DNA of 64,000 nt. Source: Blepharisma japonicum (Eukaryota > Ciliophora > Heterotrichea > Heterotrichida > Blepharismidae). The notes under the pieces are model-generated. The model saw only the letters and a list, made by a program, of their open reading frames with translations. It was not told the origin of the DNA and made no database searches. The stretch lies in assembly GCA_949751835.1 (NCBI GenBank), contig CATKHK010000041.1, positions 124,001-188,000 of the forward strand, in the 5' to 3' direction. Of the stretch, positions 33,819 through 45,362 are shown one piece after another. The position numbers and the translations under genes are program-made. Every line of letters begins with the position of its first letter. Position 1 is the first letter of the stretch.

Positions 33819-34607
33819 ATGGAAGAGGAAAACATTTCATTTGAGCCATCATCAGATGCAATGATGATGGATGTGAATTTCGATTTCCTTGACCCAAGAC
33901 CTGAATTTTCCCTCTGCATCAGGAATTTCCTATACAGTCTCTTTGATTACCGATGTCCGATCTCACAGCTTGCAGATCTTATATGCAATCAAGAAATCGG
34001 CACATTTTTAGTAGCTGATAATGGTGAAAAGCCTGAAGACAACATCTTAGGGTTCATAACTATAGTGAATCTTGGTGTGCCATCTGATATTTCAGCCTAT
34101 ATTATGAATTATCTTGGCACCAAAGGGGACATTTCAATCACAAATAACCACAGAGTCGGATTTCTTATTTGTGAAAGAATTGTGAATCTTCCAATTGAGC
34201 TTATTCCAGTTTTACACAATCAGCTGGTTGAAGATGTTAATTGGGCAATTGAGAAGTTTCCTCAGAGTAATACACAATATGATTTTATAATTTCCTTATC
34301 AAAATGTGTAAGCTTGATGAATAACTCAGGAAAAGGAAGGAAAAAAAGAAGACTGGCAGCTCCAGAATCTCAGCTTTATTTTAGACTGGAGGACGAAATA
34401 TTATTGAAATATTCAGAAGAAAGCTTTACATTTGATGCGGAGGCAGGAAGAGTAGTAGGATCAGGAGTTGCAAAAAGAGACGCAATGCCAACAACTGATG
34501 ACACAGTATCAAATAAGCTCGTTATGATCTTGAGATGGGAAAATTACATGAATGCTCTTCAAGAAATCAGTAAAACATATACAAATAATAACATGAATTT
34601 AGAATAA
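33819..34607 (+). CDS. BCP1: BCP1/BCCIP family protein
   Basis: 262 residues, a typical length, with no TGA codons. The pattern NFDFLDPRPEFSLCIRNFLYSLF, ISQLADLICNQEIGTFLVAD, GFITIVNLG and HNQLVEDVNWAIEKF matches BCP1 of yeast and human BCCIP. The family chaperones ribosomal protein uL14 (Rpl23) and helps nuclear export; BCCIP also binds BRCA2 and p21. The acidic N-terminus and the basic GRKKRR patch (about 168) fit a nuclear chaperone. Confidence 0.87.
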   Translation: MEEENISFEPSSDAMMMDVNFDFLDPRPEFSLCIRNFLYSLFDYRCPISQLADLICNQEIGTFLVADNGEKPEDNILGFITIVNLGVPSDISAYIMNYLGTKGDISITNNHRVGFLICERIVNLPIELIPVLHNQLVEDVNWAIEKFPQSNTQYDFIISLSKCVSLMNNSGKGRKKRRLAAPESQLYFRLEDEILLKYSEESFTFDAEAGRVVGSGVAKRDAMPTTDDTVSNKLVMILRWENYMNALQEISKTYTNNNMNLE

Positions 34608-35056
34608 AAAATTGAGAAATTATAAAGATTAATTGACTTCTTTAGGATGCAAATATATGCATAAAATTATTTAAATATGAAAAACCTTATCTTTATCTAC
34701 CAAAAGCATGAGGTAGATTAAATTTAGATAATAAATCATTATAAAATATTGTAGAATAATAGAATGTGGGTAGCTTATATAAATTTTAATTAGCAAAAAA
34801 TAAATTTTGGGATTTTCTCGTAAAGCGGCTTCTTCTAATTATCAATAAAAAAATTCCTATCCATATTATAAACTTTATTTAATTTAAAAATAATTCACCA
34901 CCGATCCTCCGAATTTTTCTTTAATTCTCTTCTTATCACTTCCTAATCAGCTTCTCCCATCCTTCTATTTTTCCATTCTTTTTCTTTTCCTAACTCTTCC
35001 CTAAAATATATAGAAATTTCTTTTCTGTCTCTACATCTCACAATAATTTACTAATT
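34608..35056. other. Intergenic spacer
   Basis: 449 bp; pyrimidine-rich in its last 180 bp upstream of the next start codon. I see no gene. Confidence 0.6.
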
Positions 35057-35977
35057 ATGGAAGAAATGTTTGATTCCTTCCTCAATGAGGATGGACCACG
35101 AGCTCTTGTTGATGAAGAGCCAACATCCCTCTATGATTGCGACCTTGCCTTTTCCTGAAAGCCAACCAATGACCAATATCTTCATATGGATCAAGAAGCC
35201 CAGGGTTTAAATCAATTTGTAAAATTGCTGTCAAAAGAGAATCGTGACTATCTCTCATATCTTCTGTCGTCAACCCCAGTAACTCCATCACGTCGACTTC
35301 CCTATGGCGAGGTAAAAAATACTGACATGCAAAAACATCTTCGGCATGTCCTTTTGCTGATGGCAGGGGTAATTTCCAAAGGAGACCCTCATAATCTTAT
35401 AATTGACACAGCTGAAGACTTACAAGTCGCCAGAAATTTCAGCATTGAAGACCCATATGACCAAACCAATATGAGAAAACGTAGACGACAGGCAAATACC
35501 GGAAATAAAGAAGATTTAGCTACAAGACTACTTGAAAATCTTGCACTTGCGTACAAGAAAAACTGCAAAAAAAGGTCAGAAAAGAAAAGAATTCTGTCGA
35601 TTTCTGCGAATGAAATCACATATTCTGAAGGAAGAAGATTATATGGGTGTGGCCCAGTACAGTTTTCAGAAGCGAAAAAACATTACAACAAATTTGGACC
35701 TTTTGCTGACATAAAACCAAAAGCTTGTCCTGACAAAGTCGTTTGCACAACCTTCGCAAAAAGATTTGTAGGGATTGACCCAGAGATTATATGGAAGGAA
35801 TTTTGTATGAGCCACACTGCTGTGGCGAAAAGAATAGGCAGATATACTTTTATGGAAGCTTTAAGAGGAAGTCATGAATCTCATGAGAATTCTTGGGACT
35901 CTGTAGGAGACATGTTAGCCGATCTAGATAAAGAAGAAGAAACGAAATTCTTTGATGAGGATATCGATATGCATTAA
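35057..35977 (+). CDS. Uncharacterised nuclear-type protein
   Basis: 306 residues starting at ATG 35057; a TGA at 35156 is Trp, so the start at 35186 seen under the standard code is too short. An acidic N-terminus is followed by helical sequence (LNQFVKLLSKENRDYLSYLL), a basic patch (MRKRRRQANTGNK, about 139) and a C-terminal region with several His/Cys and the acidic tail DLDKEEETKFFDEDIDMH. No domain is recognised. The basic patch suggests nuclear localisation. Confidence 0.75.
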
Positions 35978-36582
35978 TAGAAGTGATATAAGAAATAATT
36001 AAAATAGAATATTGAAAAATTGTGATTTTTGTAAAAACGACTTATTCATCAAAAGTGTAACTTTTAGAGTAATTACAAATATTAATATCTTGGATTTAAG
36101 AGACTTTTTGAGTTTGAAACTCCCATTTTAGTCGCCAAGATAAAAATATGGGATTTTTTGTATTATATTTGCCTTTCACTAAGACTAAATTTCTTTAATC
36201 TTTCTATTCAATCAAATCTCCAGTAAATTTTTATTTCCAAACTTACTATTCTTTTAATTTTTATTCAGCATTGTCTTTAATCCCAATTTTCCATCATCTT
36301 TTCCATCAAATCTCCATGATTTTAATTCATTAAAATATCCTTTAAATATGAAAGGTGAATTTACAAAATATGTTCTAACAAATTTCCAGATCATTTATTT
36401 CCACTATTCTCACTAAATTAAATTTTTAATTTCTAATCCATCAAAATAATCCTGCATATAAACCAACCTTTGAAAACTTATGACGTAATTTTACCTTTTG
36501 ATTATTAAAATTTAAATCTATCACATAAGTTGAAGAAAATAACCTTTAACCATACTAAAATGATCACGTCATCAATTAATTT
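35978..36582. other. Intergenic spacer, pyrimidine-rich
   Basis: 605 bp, C/T-rich on the plus strand in its middle (about 36160-36330). I see no open frame. Confidence 0.6.
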
Positions 36583-38019
36583 ATGTCAGGTCTTGCAAAT
36601 TATCGTATTTTAAGTCCTCTCGGTAGCGGCACTTTTGGCCAAGTAAAGCGTAATTTTAATTTAGTTGCTGAACATCTCGCAACAACTACAAAAGTAGCTA
36701 TAAAAATCCTTAAAAAGCGAACAATTTCAGAAAAGCGTGTAATTTCCAAAGTCAAGCGTGAAATTAAAGCACTTAAACTATTTCGACATCCGCATATTAT
36801 AAAGCTTTACGAAGTCATAGACACCCCTTCTAACCTTGCTCTTGTTCTAGAATATCTCCCAGGAGGAGAACTTTACACTCATCTGGACCGAAATGGAAAA
36901 ATATCAGAAGACCAGACCCGTATTTATATTCAGCAAATTTTATCAGGTATAGAATACGCTCACAATATGAGACTTACACATCGTGACATTAAGCCTGAAA
37001 ACCTACTTCTTGATGAGTTCGGTAATATAAAACTTGCAGATTTCGGCCTTTCTAATATCATGCCTGATGGCGATTTTTTGAAGACGTGCTGTGGATCTCC
37101 GAATTATGCAGCACCTGAGATCTTAGCAGGACAGAAATACAGTGGCCCAGAAGTTGATGTGTGGAGCATAGGTGTGGTCTTGTATACTCTTCTTGCTGGT
37201 TTTCTGCCATTTGATGATAACAATTTACCCTCCCTTTTTACTAAGATTAGAAGTGCGAATTTTGCTATCCCTTACCATTTTTCTGAATTTGCAAAAGATC
37301 TCATATCGAGAATGCTAAACCCTGATCCGATTGCAAGAATCACAATACACCAAATAAAACATCATCCATGATTTCAAGCAAATCTTCCTGTAAAAGTAAG
37401 GCGAAAAGGGTCTTTCATCGACTTTGAATCCAGTGCTGAATATAATTATATTAATACAATAGATGAAGATCTTTTCCGAGAATGTTTAAAACTTATTGAA
37501 GTTGGAACTAACAAAATTGAAGAAATTCGTCAAGGCATAATGAATAAGACCAATAATGATTTCACTGTATGCTATTATTTATTATTAGATCAGGCCAAAA
37601 ACCGAATAAAACCTCTAGGGGATGATATTGGAATCCCTTTATTCAGAAGAAATTCTAACGTAAGCACAGAGGCTTCGTCAAGATCATCATCAAGAAATGA
37701 TTTTTTAGATCAAAAATCAGATTTTGAGCCTCCTTCAAACTGGGTGTATGGATTTCGGTCTAATTTAGACGCGAATCACTTTATGATCAGTATGCTTAGT
37801 TCCTTTAAAGACTCAGGGCTTGAATGGAGATGCCTTAACAATCTGAACCTTCATTTACGGACAGTTTCCACAGAAAAAAGAGTAAAAATAAGTTTAAACA
37901 TATATAAATACGAGGACAGCTATGTGCTAGACTTTAAATTGAGACAAGGAAATTCAATGGTGTTTTTAGAAGTACTACACTGCCTTTACTATTACTTATA
38001 TCTTAGAACCTGTTTTTAA
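36583..38019 (+). CDS. SNF1/AMPK-like serine/threonine protein kinase
   Basis: 478 residues; TGA at 37369 encodes the Trp of the conserved HPWF motif ending the kinase domain. The Gly loop GSGTFGQV, VAIKIL Lys (about 41), HRDIKPEN (about 131), DFG (about 150) and activation loop FLKTCCGSPNYAAPE (equivalent of AMPK Thr172) are intact. A 10-residue insertion follows the Gly loop (NFNLVAEHLATTT). Residues about 310-345 resemble the AMPK autoinhibitory/UBA region, and the C-terminal 100 residues (WVYGFRSNLDAN...WRCLNNLNLHLRT...KISLNIYKYEDSYVLDFK) match an AMPK KA1-type domain. It is probably an energy-sensing kinase alpha subunit. Confidence 0.92.
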
Positions 38020-38219
38020 TTTTATTTTTGCTAAATTATTAATAACTTTGTCTTTTATATAAATTAATCTTCTTTCATTTTTCAAAATAATTTTTTGTAA
38101 TATTTTAAGTAATTTCAATATATTGAATCATAATGATATTTATGCAAAGAAATAAAGCTCTGAATGAAAATTAGATAGATAACAAGTATTTGAGGAATCA
38201 GGACTAAAATATAAAAAAC

Positions 38220-38291
38220 GCCCACCGGGGGGCTCGAACCCCCGACCACCAGCTTAAAAGGCTGGCGCTCTACCGACTGAGCTAGACGGGC
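38220..38291 (-). tRNA. tRNA-Lys (anticodon UUU)
   Basis: The minus strand from 38291 folds as a 72-nt cloverleaf. The acceptor stem GCCCGTC/GGTGGGC has two G-U pairs. The D arm is GCTCAGTCGGTAGAGC, the anticodon stem CCAGC/GCTGG with loop CTTTTAA (anticodon TTT), and the T arm GGGGGTTCGAGCCCCC. No intron; CCA is not encoded. A T6 run two bases downstream is a good RNA polymerase III terminator. The A box and B box are canonical. Confidence 0.97.
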
Positions 38292-39205
38292 TATGCTTTA
38301 GTGTTTGGGTTTTCTATTTATACCCATATTGAGTAGAAGTTATTCTTTATATGTCTGGGCTCAATATATTCCTTTACTTATCAATATGATGGGAATCTCG
38401 AATACTAAGTGTTCATACTACAGGAAGCAACCCTTTTAATCTTTAATAAAAATTAATGACAGAATAAATGAAAGAATTGATAAGTCTTTCATTTTGTAAC
38501 TCAACATTCAATTTTTAACAAAAAATAAACTTATGATTTTGATCAATCACTTAAACGCTAGAGATTCATAGATTCAATAATTCAGAATTTTTAATCAAAA
38601 TAAGCCTTAAAGGATACATTAATGATTTATGTTTCAGCCTATATCAAATGATAATGATTTGCACAGCTAAAGATATGCACTTAAAATTTTGTGTATATAA
38701 TAATTTGGAAAATTTATCTAATCTCTGAAAGCTTTATTTCTATATCTTTCCTTCAGAATGCAAACTCAAGCAGTGCTTTTAAATATTGTGATTTCTTTTA
38801 TGAAAATGTTTAAAAATACAAAATTAATAAGCCTATACATAAAATTAATCTAATTTGTCTTATCTTAACAGTTTTCAAATATCTTATTGAAATAAAAATA
38901 AAAAGGCAATATTAAAAATATTAATTATTAATTTGAGATAAATTAAAATTTTGTTAGTATCAAGATCGTTTCCAATTGTCCAGCAATTTGATAATTATTG
39001 ATAAAAATTAGCATTGGATTAATATAAGAAATTTTTATTGGAATTTTTAAATAATTAATTTTTGTTTATAATCTTTTTCTATCATTCTAAGATCAAACTT
39101 ATATTTCTAAGATATTGCATAATTCAATTTTAGCCAAAACAATTGGTGACATCATATTGCTAAAAAATGGCCACATCTTATTAAACCTTAATAAAAAGTG
39201 ATTTC
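38292..39205. other. AT-rich intergenic spacer
   Basis: 914 bp between the tRNA and the oxidase gene. No open frame or second RNA gene was found. Confidence 0.6.
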
Positions 39206-41290
39206 ATGTCTTCTTTAAAAAGACTAAACCTCATAGAATCCCACCTTACTTCTCGTTTTCCTACAATTCCATTTGATGAGTCTTTAAATGACTATAGAAA
39301 AAAAGGAACCCCAATCAACAAGACCCTTCTTTTGGAATCTTACCTTGGGCATTTCTATCCAGGCATCATGGAGCAGAGAAGGATTATGCATGAAAATCCT
39401 CTCTTCAACCACTTTGACGAAGCTGAATTATCTCGCGAAGCTCTACGTAAACGAATTGTACAGCAAATCGCTGCCATTTATCCTAGCGCTGGATTAAATT
39501 TAAAAGTAGTAAAAGAAGATTACACTAAAAAACTCGAACTTTTATACGGGATGGCTGACTATGACATTGCCTTTGCAGTCAGGCTTTTGGTCCATTTGGT
39601 TCTTTATACTGACACAGTAACCAATCTTGGCACTGCAAAACATTTGAATTTAGTGCATAGAGCTTACAATTTACAAGATTATGGCTCATTTGGAATGACT
39701 GAGCTAGGTCATGGATCTAACGTCGCCAGTGTAGAAACAACAGCTGTCTATGATCATAGCACTCGTGAATTTATCTTAAATTCCCCTACAGCTACTTCAG
39801 CTAAATGGTGGATCGGCGCTATAGGAAAAACTGCTAATATGTCTGTCATTTTTGCCCAATTGTTCGTAGACAATATCAATAAAGGTGTTCATGCCTTTGT
39901 GGTCCCTATCAGAAAAAACGACGCTTCCCATGAAACTTTCCCTGGCGTTGTCCTTGGAGACTGTGGTAAAAAAATTGGCTTAGAAGGCATCGATAATGGC
40001 TTTATTTTGTTCAAAAACTATAGAATCGCTTATGATTGCCTTCTTGATAAATTCAGCTCTATCAATCCAGAAGGAAAATTCAAAAGCGCGATAAAAAATA
40101 AAGAAAAAAGATTTGGGATTATGATAGCTGGGCTTGTTGGAGGCAGAATTTCCTGTGTAAGTGGTTGCGAACAAGATATGAGGAATGCCTTGACAATAGC
40201 TTTAAGATTTTCTGCAGTTAGAAAACAATTTAGCGGGCAAGAAGGGCCTGAATTGCCAGTATTAAATTATCCTTTACAGAGATATAGGCTGATTCCTTAT
40301 TTAGCAAAAACTTTTGCGACCAGAGCTGGAGTCATTTATTCGTTAGGGACAAATATTAATACCTTTTTTAAGAGGCTGGAAGAAGACCCAGAATGTTTAG
40401 AAGTCAATGAATTTCATGCAATTTTGTCTGCATTGAAGGTTGTGACGTCATGGTATGGGATTGCATGCTTACAGGAGTGTAGGGAGGCTGTAGGTGGGCT
40501 AGGATATTCAAGCTATGCACAGCTTGGGAGGATTAGAAATAATCAAGATGTGATGGCAACTTGGGAAGGGGATAATTCAGTCCTTATCCAGCAAGCTGGA
40601 AAATTCTTATTTAAACAAGTCCAAAAGACTTTCAAAGGTCAAAAAATCCAAGCCAAAACCCTAAAATTCCTAAAAACTGATATCAATGAAGTTAATTTAT
40701 TCAAACCAAAGTTTGAAAATTCCGAACAACTAGAAAACGAGGCTGTCATTATTGAAATCATTGAGTATCGAGTCAATATTTTGCTTCATCAAAGTCTATT
40801 AAAACTTCAAGAAAATACAATGACATCAATTGATATGATTGATGCTTGGAATAAAGCCCAAGTTTATTATATCCAAGAAGTCTCAAAAGCTTATGGAGAA
40901 TTAATTCTAACCAATGATTTCTTGAGATTTGTAAATGAACTAGCAGCAAAAGACCAAGTTTTAGGGAAAATTTTCAGAAAATATTGGCTGCTCTATTCAA
41001 TTGGAGTAATTGAGAAATCTTTAGTGACGCTTATGGAGCATGTTTTTAATGCTACTCATGTTAAAGCGATAAGGGAAAGCATTATGAGGCTTTGCAATGA
41101 GCTGGCGGAAGATAGTATTCAAGTGATTGATGCGTTGGCAACTCCTGATTTGGTTCTTGGATCAGTCCTGGGTGTGTCTGATGGCCAAATCTATAAAAAG
41201 ATGGTCGAAACAGTTGAAAAAGGAAAGAGGGTTTATGAAAAGCCGGAGTGGCTTCCACTTTTGTTGAAGGTCAAGGGCATTAAAAATTAA
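39206..41290 (+). CDS. ACOX: Peroxisomal acyl-CoA oxidase with N-terminal PTS2
   Basis: 694 residues, no TGA codons. The acyl-CoA oxidase family pattern is clear: N-terminal helical domain, FGMTELGHGSNV, FAD-site region SAKWWIGAIGKTAN, GIDNGFILF, REAVGGLGYS and the catalytic-base motif TWEGDN (about 448). It carries out the first step of peroxisomal beta-oxidation, making H2O2. The N-terminus MSSLKRLNLIESHL contains RLNLIESHL (residues 6-14), a perfect fit to the PTS2 nonapeptide (R/K)(L/V/I)x5(H/Q)(L/A), whereas the C-terminus (KGIKN) is not a PTS1. It is probably targeted by the Pex7 route. Confidence 0.94.
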   Translation: MSSLKRLNLIESHLTSRFPTIPFDESLNDYRKKGTPINKTLLLESYLGHFYPGIMEQRRIMHENPLFNHFDEAELSREALRKRIVQQIAAIYPSAGLNLKVVKEDYTKKLELLYGMADYDIAFAVRLLVHLVLYTDTVTNLGTAKHLNLVHRAYNLQDYGSFGMTELGHGSNVASVETTAVYDHSTREFILNSPTATSAKWWIGAIGKTANMSVIFAQLFVDNINKGVHAFVVPIRKNDASHETFPGVVLGDCGKKIGLEGIDNGFILFKNYRIAYDCLLDKFSSINPEGKFKSAIKNKEKRFGIMIAGLVGGRISCVSGCEQDMRNALTIALRFSAVRKQFSGQEGPELPVLNYPLQRYRLIPYLAKTFATRAGVIYSLGTNINTFFKRLEEDPECLEVNEFHAILSALKVVTSWYGIACLQECREAVGGLGYSSYAQLGRIRNNQDVMATWEGDNSVLIQQAGKFLFKQVQKTFKGQKIQAKTLKFLKTDINEVNLFKPKFENSEQLENEAVIIEIIEYRVNILLHQSLLKLQENTMTSIDMIDAWNKAQVYYIQEVSKAYGELILTNDFLRFVNELAAKDQVLGKIFRKYWLLYSIGVIEKSLVTLMEHVFNATHVKAIRESIMRLCNELAEDSIQVIDALATPDLVLGSVLGVSDGQIYKKMVETVEKGKRVYEKPEWLPLLLKVKGIKN

Positions 41291-41444
41291 TCGAGATAAA
41301 AATAAAATTAGCTTTTATTTTAATAAAATATTGATTTTTTGTAATATATTTGTTATTTTTTAACAATCTATAAGAATATCTAAATGATTTCACATTAAAA
41401 TCAAGTGAATTTAAAAAAGTTTATTTAAGCTACTTATACATGAA

Positions 41445-42580
41445 TTATGGAGATTTATCAAGCAGAATTTGTGGATGATGATTTTTTCTTAAACTTTTCC
41501 AAGCATTAAAAATTGCAGTTTTTACAAATAAAGGTGAAAAATACTGATTTCTTATCCTTTCTATGTAGCTGCTTTGTTTTAAAGTTATAGCCTGCTTAAC
41601 CTTTGGCTGGCTTAACAAAATATTTTTATGTTTTTCTTTGAAATTCACTAAAACTTCTTTTGCTTTTTCAATAGAAAATACTTGTTTCTTTGTTTTTGGA
41701 GACTCATTTCTTATTATAGGATTTTCTACAATTCCACTAGAAAGTGCCCTTAAATGTGCCCTTATTTTTAAATATGAATTAGACTTCGGTATCGCTATAG
41801 CACTTTTATCAAGTTTTATATTTGGAATTACACTTTTATCGCATGGAATAATAGCTGAACTAAATGTAGTAGCAAGAGGTGTTCTACTTATATTACAAGG
41901 AGACGATTTTTCAGAAATATCTAAAAATGGTGCTGGAGAAATTGTAATCCCTCTTGATTCTTTAGTATCAGTTCTAGCTATTTGCGACATATTTGGCGAT
42001 TTCGACAGAGCCCTTTGTGGAGAAATACTTGAAAATCTTTTAATCCCTGTAATAAATTTTGTTGAGTACTTAATCCCTGAATTTTTGTCATTTTTTATTT
42101 CTCTTGAGCAGTTTAAACTTTTAAATTCGGACTCAGGATGTCCTGCATTGATTCTTCACTAGACAAAGGAGTCCTTGAATTTTCTTTTTTTATGTCAAAT
42201 GTAAAAGAGACTTGATAATGCATTTTGCAAGAATTTCGGATATGGATGAACAGCATTCTTAATTTGTCGTTAATTGGGGCGTTGGTATTGAAAGCTTGAT
42301 CTGCAATTAGCTTGAATAAAGCTTCAAAGTTTTGATAAGAAAATTTATTGGATGAACAGAGTTTTCTTATCATTTTTTTGAGCTCAATCATTTGGATTAA
42401 ATCCTGGATAAAGCTTACTGGGAAAATTCTGACGTTTTTGCAAAATTTTGTGACTTCTTGTGGAGATATTTTTCCATCGCGGCCTGGAATGTGTCGTGAA
42501 AAGATTTTGTTGAGCTTGGATCTGTTTATGAGTAGTAGAGGATCAGTTTCATTTTCAGACTGATTTAAGCTTCCATACAT
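41445..42580 (-). CDS. Protein with EF-hand/p25-alpha-like helical N-terminus and disordered tail (two frames, junction uncertain)
   Basis: The first frame (42580 down to TAA at 42113) gives MYGSLNQSENETDPLLLI and a helical domain about 20-105 (LNKIFSRHIPGRDGKISPQEVTKF... KFSYQNFEALFKLIADQAF) like the EF-hand-like domain of many ciliary/centrosomal proteins. The second frame, open from about 42160 to 41445, continues with Ser/Pro-rich sequence and a basic helical C-terminus. The two are offset by -1. They can be joined by a 17-nt GT-AG intron at 42143-42159, giving 372 residues, or by slippage (see findings). Family unknown. The 153-bp gap to the oxidase is tail-to-tail. Confidence 0.65.
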
Positions 42581-42925
42581 TATATATGATGAATTTTACA
42601 TATAGGGATTGGGTTACCATAATTAGTTATTTTATCGTAACGTAGAAATTAATTTTCAGGCTATATATTTAATAAGGTTTAAGAGGAAATAACTAATTCA
42701 GTTAAATTTTAATCTCATATATTTTTGATATAAAATAAGTTTTCTATATATATATATTAGCTGCATATATAAACGCAATATTTTATAAATCCTATAAATC
42801 CTTATAAAATTACTGTTAAAATTATAAATCGCTATTTCTTTTATATTTTCATATTTTTTGCCTCCATAAATAGTAATTATATTTTGACTCTTATTATAAT
42901 TTATCTATAAAATTCGCTTAAAAGT
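42581..42925. other. Divergent AT-rich intergenic region
   Basis: 345 bp between two divergent start codons, about 80% A+T. No other feature seen. Confidence 0.6.
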
Positions 42926-45361
42926 ATGGAATCGAAATTTGAACAAGATCAGCAGCCATTATTCACGAAAAAGTTAAGACTAGACTCAAAAAGTAATTCA
43001 TCAAGGAAATTATCATTAAAACAGTTAAATAAAAGGCTTACACCGCTCTGTAAAAGTCTTGCTATAAAAAACTTCCCAAGTTGAGGAAAACAGAACGTAG
43101 ATGTAGAAGGCGGAAAAGTTTTCAATTGAAAAGTTCTAAAAACGTCTATGTATACTATAGAAGATCTCAAAAAACAATTAGAAAATCAATGGGAAGAAAG
43201 TAAAATTCCTTTATTTTTGAGAGAACACTATAAAACTGGCATTTATCAATTGCCTGAAAATGAAATTTCATCAAAGATAACCTCAGAAATTTTTAATTTA
43301 AAAAATGGGACCTCGATTGCACAAAAATTAATAGAGTCAATTCAGGATAGAGAAATAATTTTAGAAGATTTGAAAAGGGCTGGAATAGAAATCCAAAGCA
43401 GATCTCCTGGCAAAGAATCTTTAGAAAAAAATTCAGTATTATTAAATGCTTATAGATTATCAACTTTAAGAGTAATTGAAAATATCACCCAATGAAAAAA
43501 TGAAACTGGCCTCTTAGAGTCTACTTCATTTATATGAGACGATACAAATTATTTTGATAAAATAATAAAAGACTCAGCTTATTTATCAATGACCATCCTC
43601 TATAAATATTTCGATTTCAAAGAAAATGACCCATTATTAAGCAATCTCTCAAACCCTCCAAGCCATGAGCCAGCTCAATCTTCTTTTAACAATTTTATAT
43701 ATCTCCCTGCCTCATCAGACCTTCTCAGCAGAATAAATGATGCAAATCAGATACTTCTCAGCAGAAATGATCAGTCACCCAAAAATGAACTAAAAATAGT
43801 CCATCGTTCTCACAAAAATTTAACGACACCGCCCAGTAATAGAAAATCCAGCATAAAATCCAAATTAAAATCCAGAAGCTCAAAACTCTGCAGATTAGCT
43901 GACGACATCATAAATAAATCAAACGATAAAACAAAGGTAAAATTAAAATTCGATTCAAATGGAGAAAATGTTAATTGGGAAACCCTTTGATTTAAACCAA
44001 TTAATGTGTATGAAAAAAATATCAATCCTATTTTAGGTGAGTACTATAATTATCTTCCAGAAATGTGCAGAAGTATAAATTCAAGCTTAAGTTTATTATT
44101 TTTTGAAATAAAAAATTCAGTAAATCCATGCTTTTTTTGGGTTTGTTTTGAACAGAGGATTGTAGGATTGCTGGTTTATACACTAGATTGTAGCAGTGAT
44201 ATGCCAAAAATCATTATTAATCATTTATCCTGCTTAATTTGGGAGGGGTATTTACATGAAATTGTAGCAGCTACGAAATTTCTGTTAAGCATCTATGATT
44301 ATGATGAAATCAGAATTAATTTATTTACATATAAAGACCAAGAAATTGCAAAGCAATACAAAACTATTTTTTCAGGCTGCAAATTTAATTGAAAATCAAC
44401 AATTCTTAATGAAAGCGCATATAAAGTTACAGTTATGGGCACTTCAAGAAATAAAATTGGGATAATTCCTACAATAAACTCAACAACTTATTCACAAATT
44501 AGCATAAAAGCAGAATGCGATACTGAGCTTTCAAAAGAAAATATCCCAGAAATTACAGAAATTAATATAAATAACTTATTGAATTCAGGAAATCGGCAAT
44601 GTTTTATTAAATCCTTGCTTGATTATTCCAGTATCAACGAGTGCAACTCATCATCAATCAACACTGGGGTCAACAGAGAAATCGACAACCTAATATTTTT
44701 ATTAAATGGCCCAAAAGTCTACCATTTTCCTTATATTAACAAAATATTTGACCAAAAATCAGAACTCTTAACCTCACGATTTTTTGAAATTAATTTTTAT
44801 TTTCCTGGCTGCACATATTTCACTCAACGTTTAGCTGATAGTTCCTACCAATTAATGAGAATAAAATCAGGGGCAATTGTACAATGAAATTACAGCGACT
44901 ATAAAATTTTTTATATTCAGACAAACTTGCCAAAAATCCAAGCATTTGTTATATATAAAGAAAATTTAAAAGTAAAACTTATAGAAAATTTTAATGCAAA
45001 TCATTATGATTTGTATAAAGAAGCAGCTGATATACTTAAATTTTCGAAATTTGAAGAAGAAATTGAAGAATTGTGTATTCCTTGTTTTAGCAAAGCAGCA
45101 GAAATTGGAGGGAAATGGATGCAAGGATATAAAATACCAGGCATACAGCAAGAGTATACAATAAAGCAATGCATAGAAAGCATTAATATCAAAATGCACC
45201 CTTTCACCCCTTCGCAAGGGCTATTAAAGATATCGCGACACCACCCACAACTGATCCTAACCGATTTTATTTTTGGTCTTTCACACTTAAAATCGGACGA
45301 TACCTTAGATATTCCATTATTTGTGTCTTTTATTGAAAAATCCGATTTTCTATTATCTTAA
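42926..45361 (+). CDS. Large uncharacterised protein with GNAT-like region
   Basis: 811 residues in one frame, read through seven or so TGA codons; the true start is ATG 42926. The N-terminal 350 residues are helical and polar with a basic Ser-rich linker (SNRKSSIKSKLKSRSSKL). Residues about 355-510 have the pattern of an acetyltransferase (GNAT) fold: VCFEQRIVGLLVYTLD, INHLSCLIWEGYLHEIVAATKFLLS, IRINLFTYKD and FSGCKFNWKS. The C-terminal 300 residues are beta-rich (FFEINFYFPGCTYF, IFGLSHLKSDD) and end FVSFIEKSDFLLS. A ciliary or cytoskeletal role is possible, but the family is not recognised. It converges on the HOOK gene with 1 bp between stops. Confidence 0.78.
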
Positions 45362-45362
45362 A

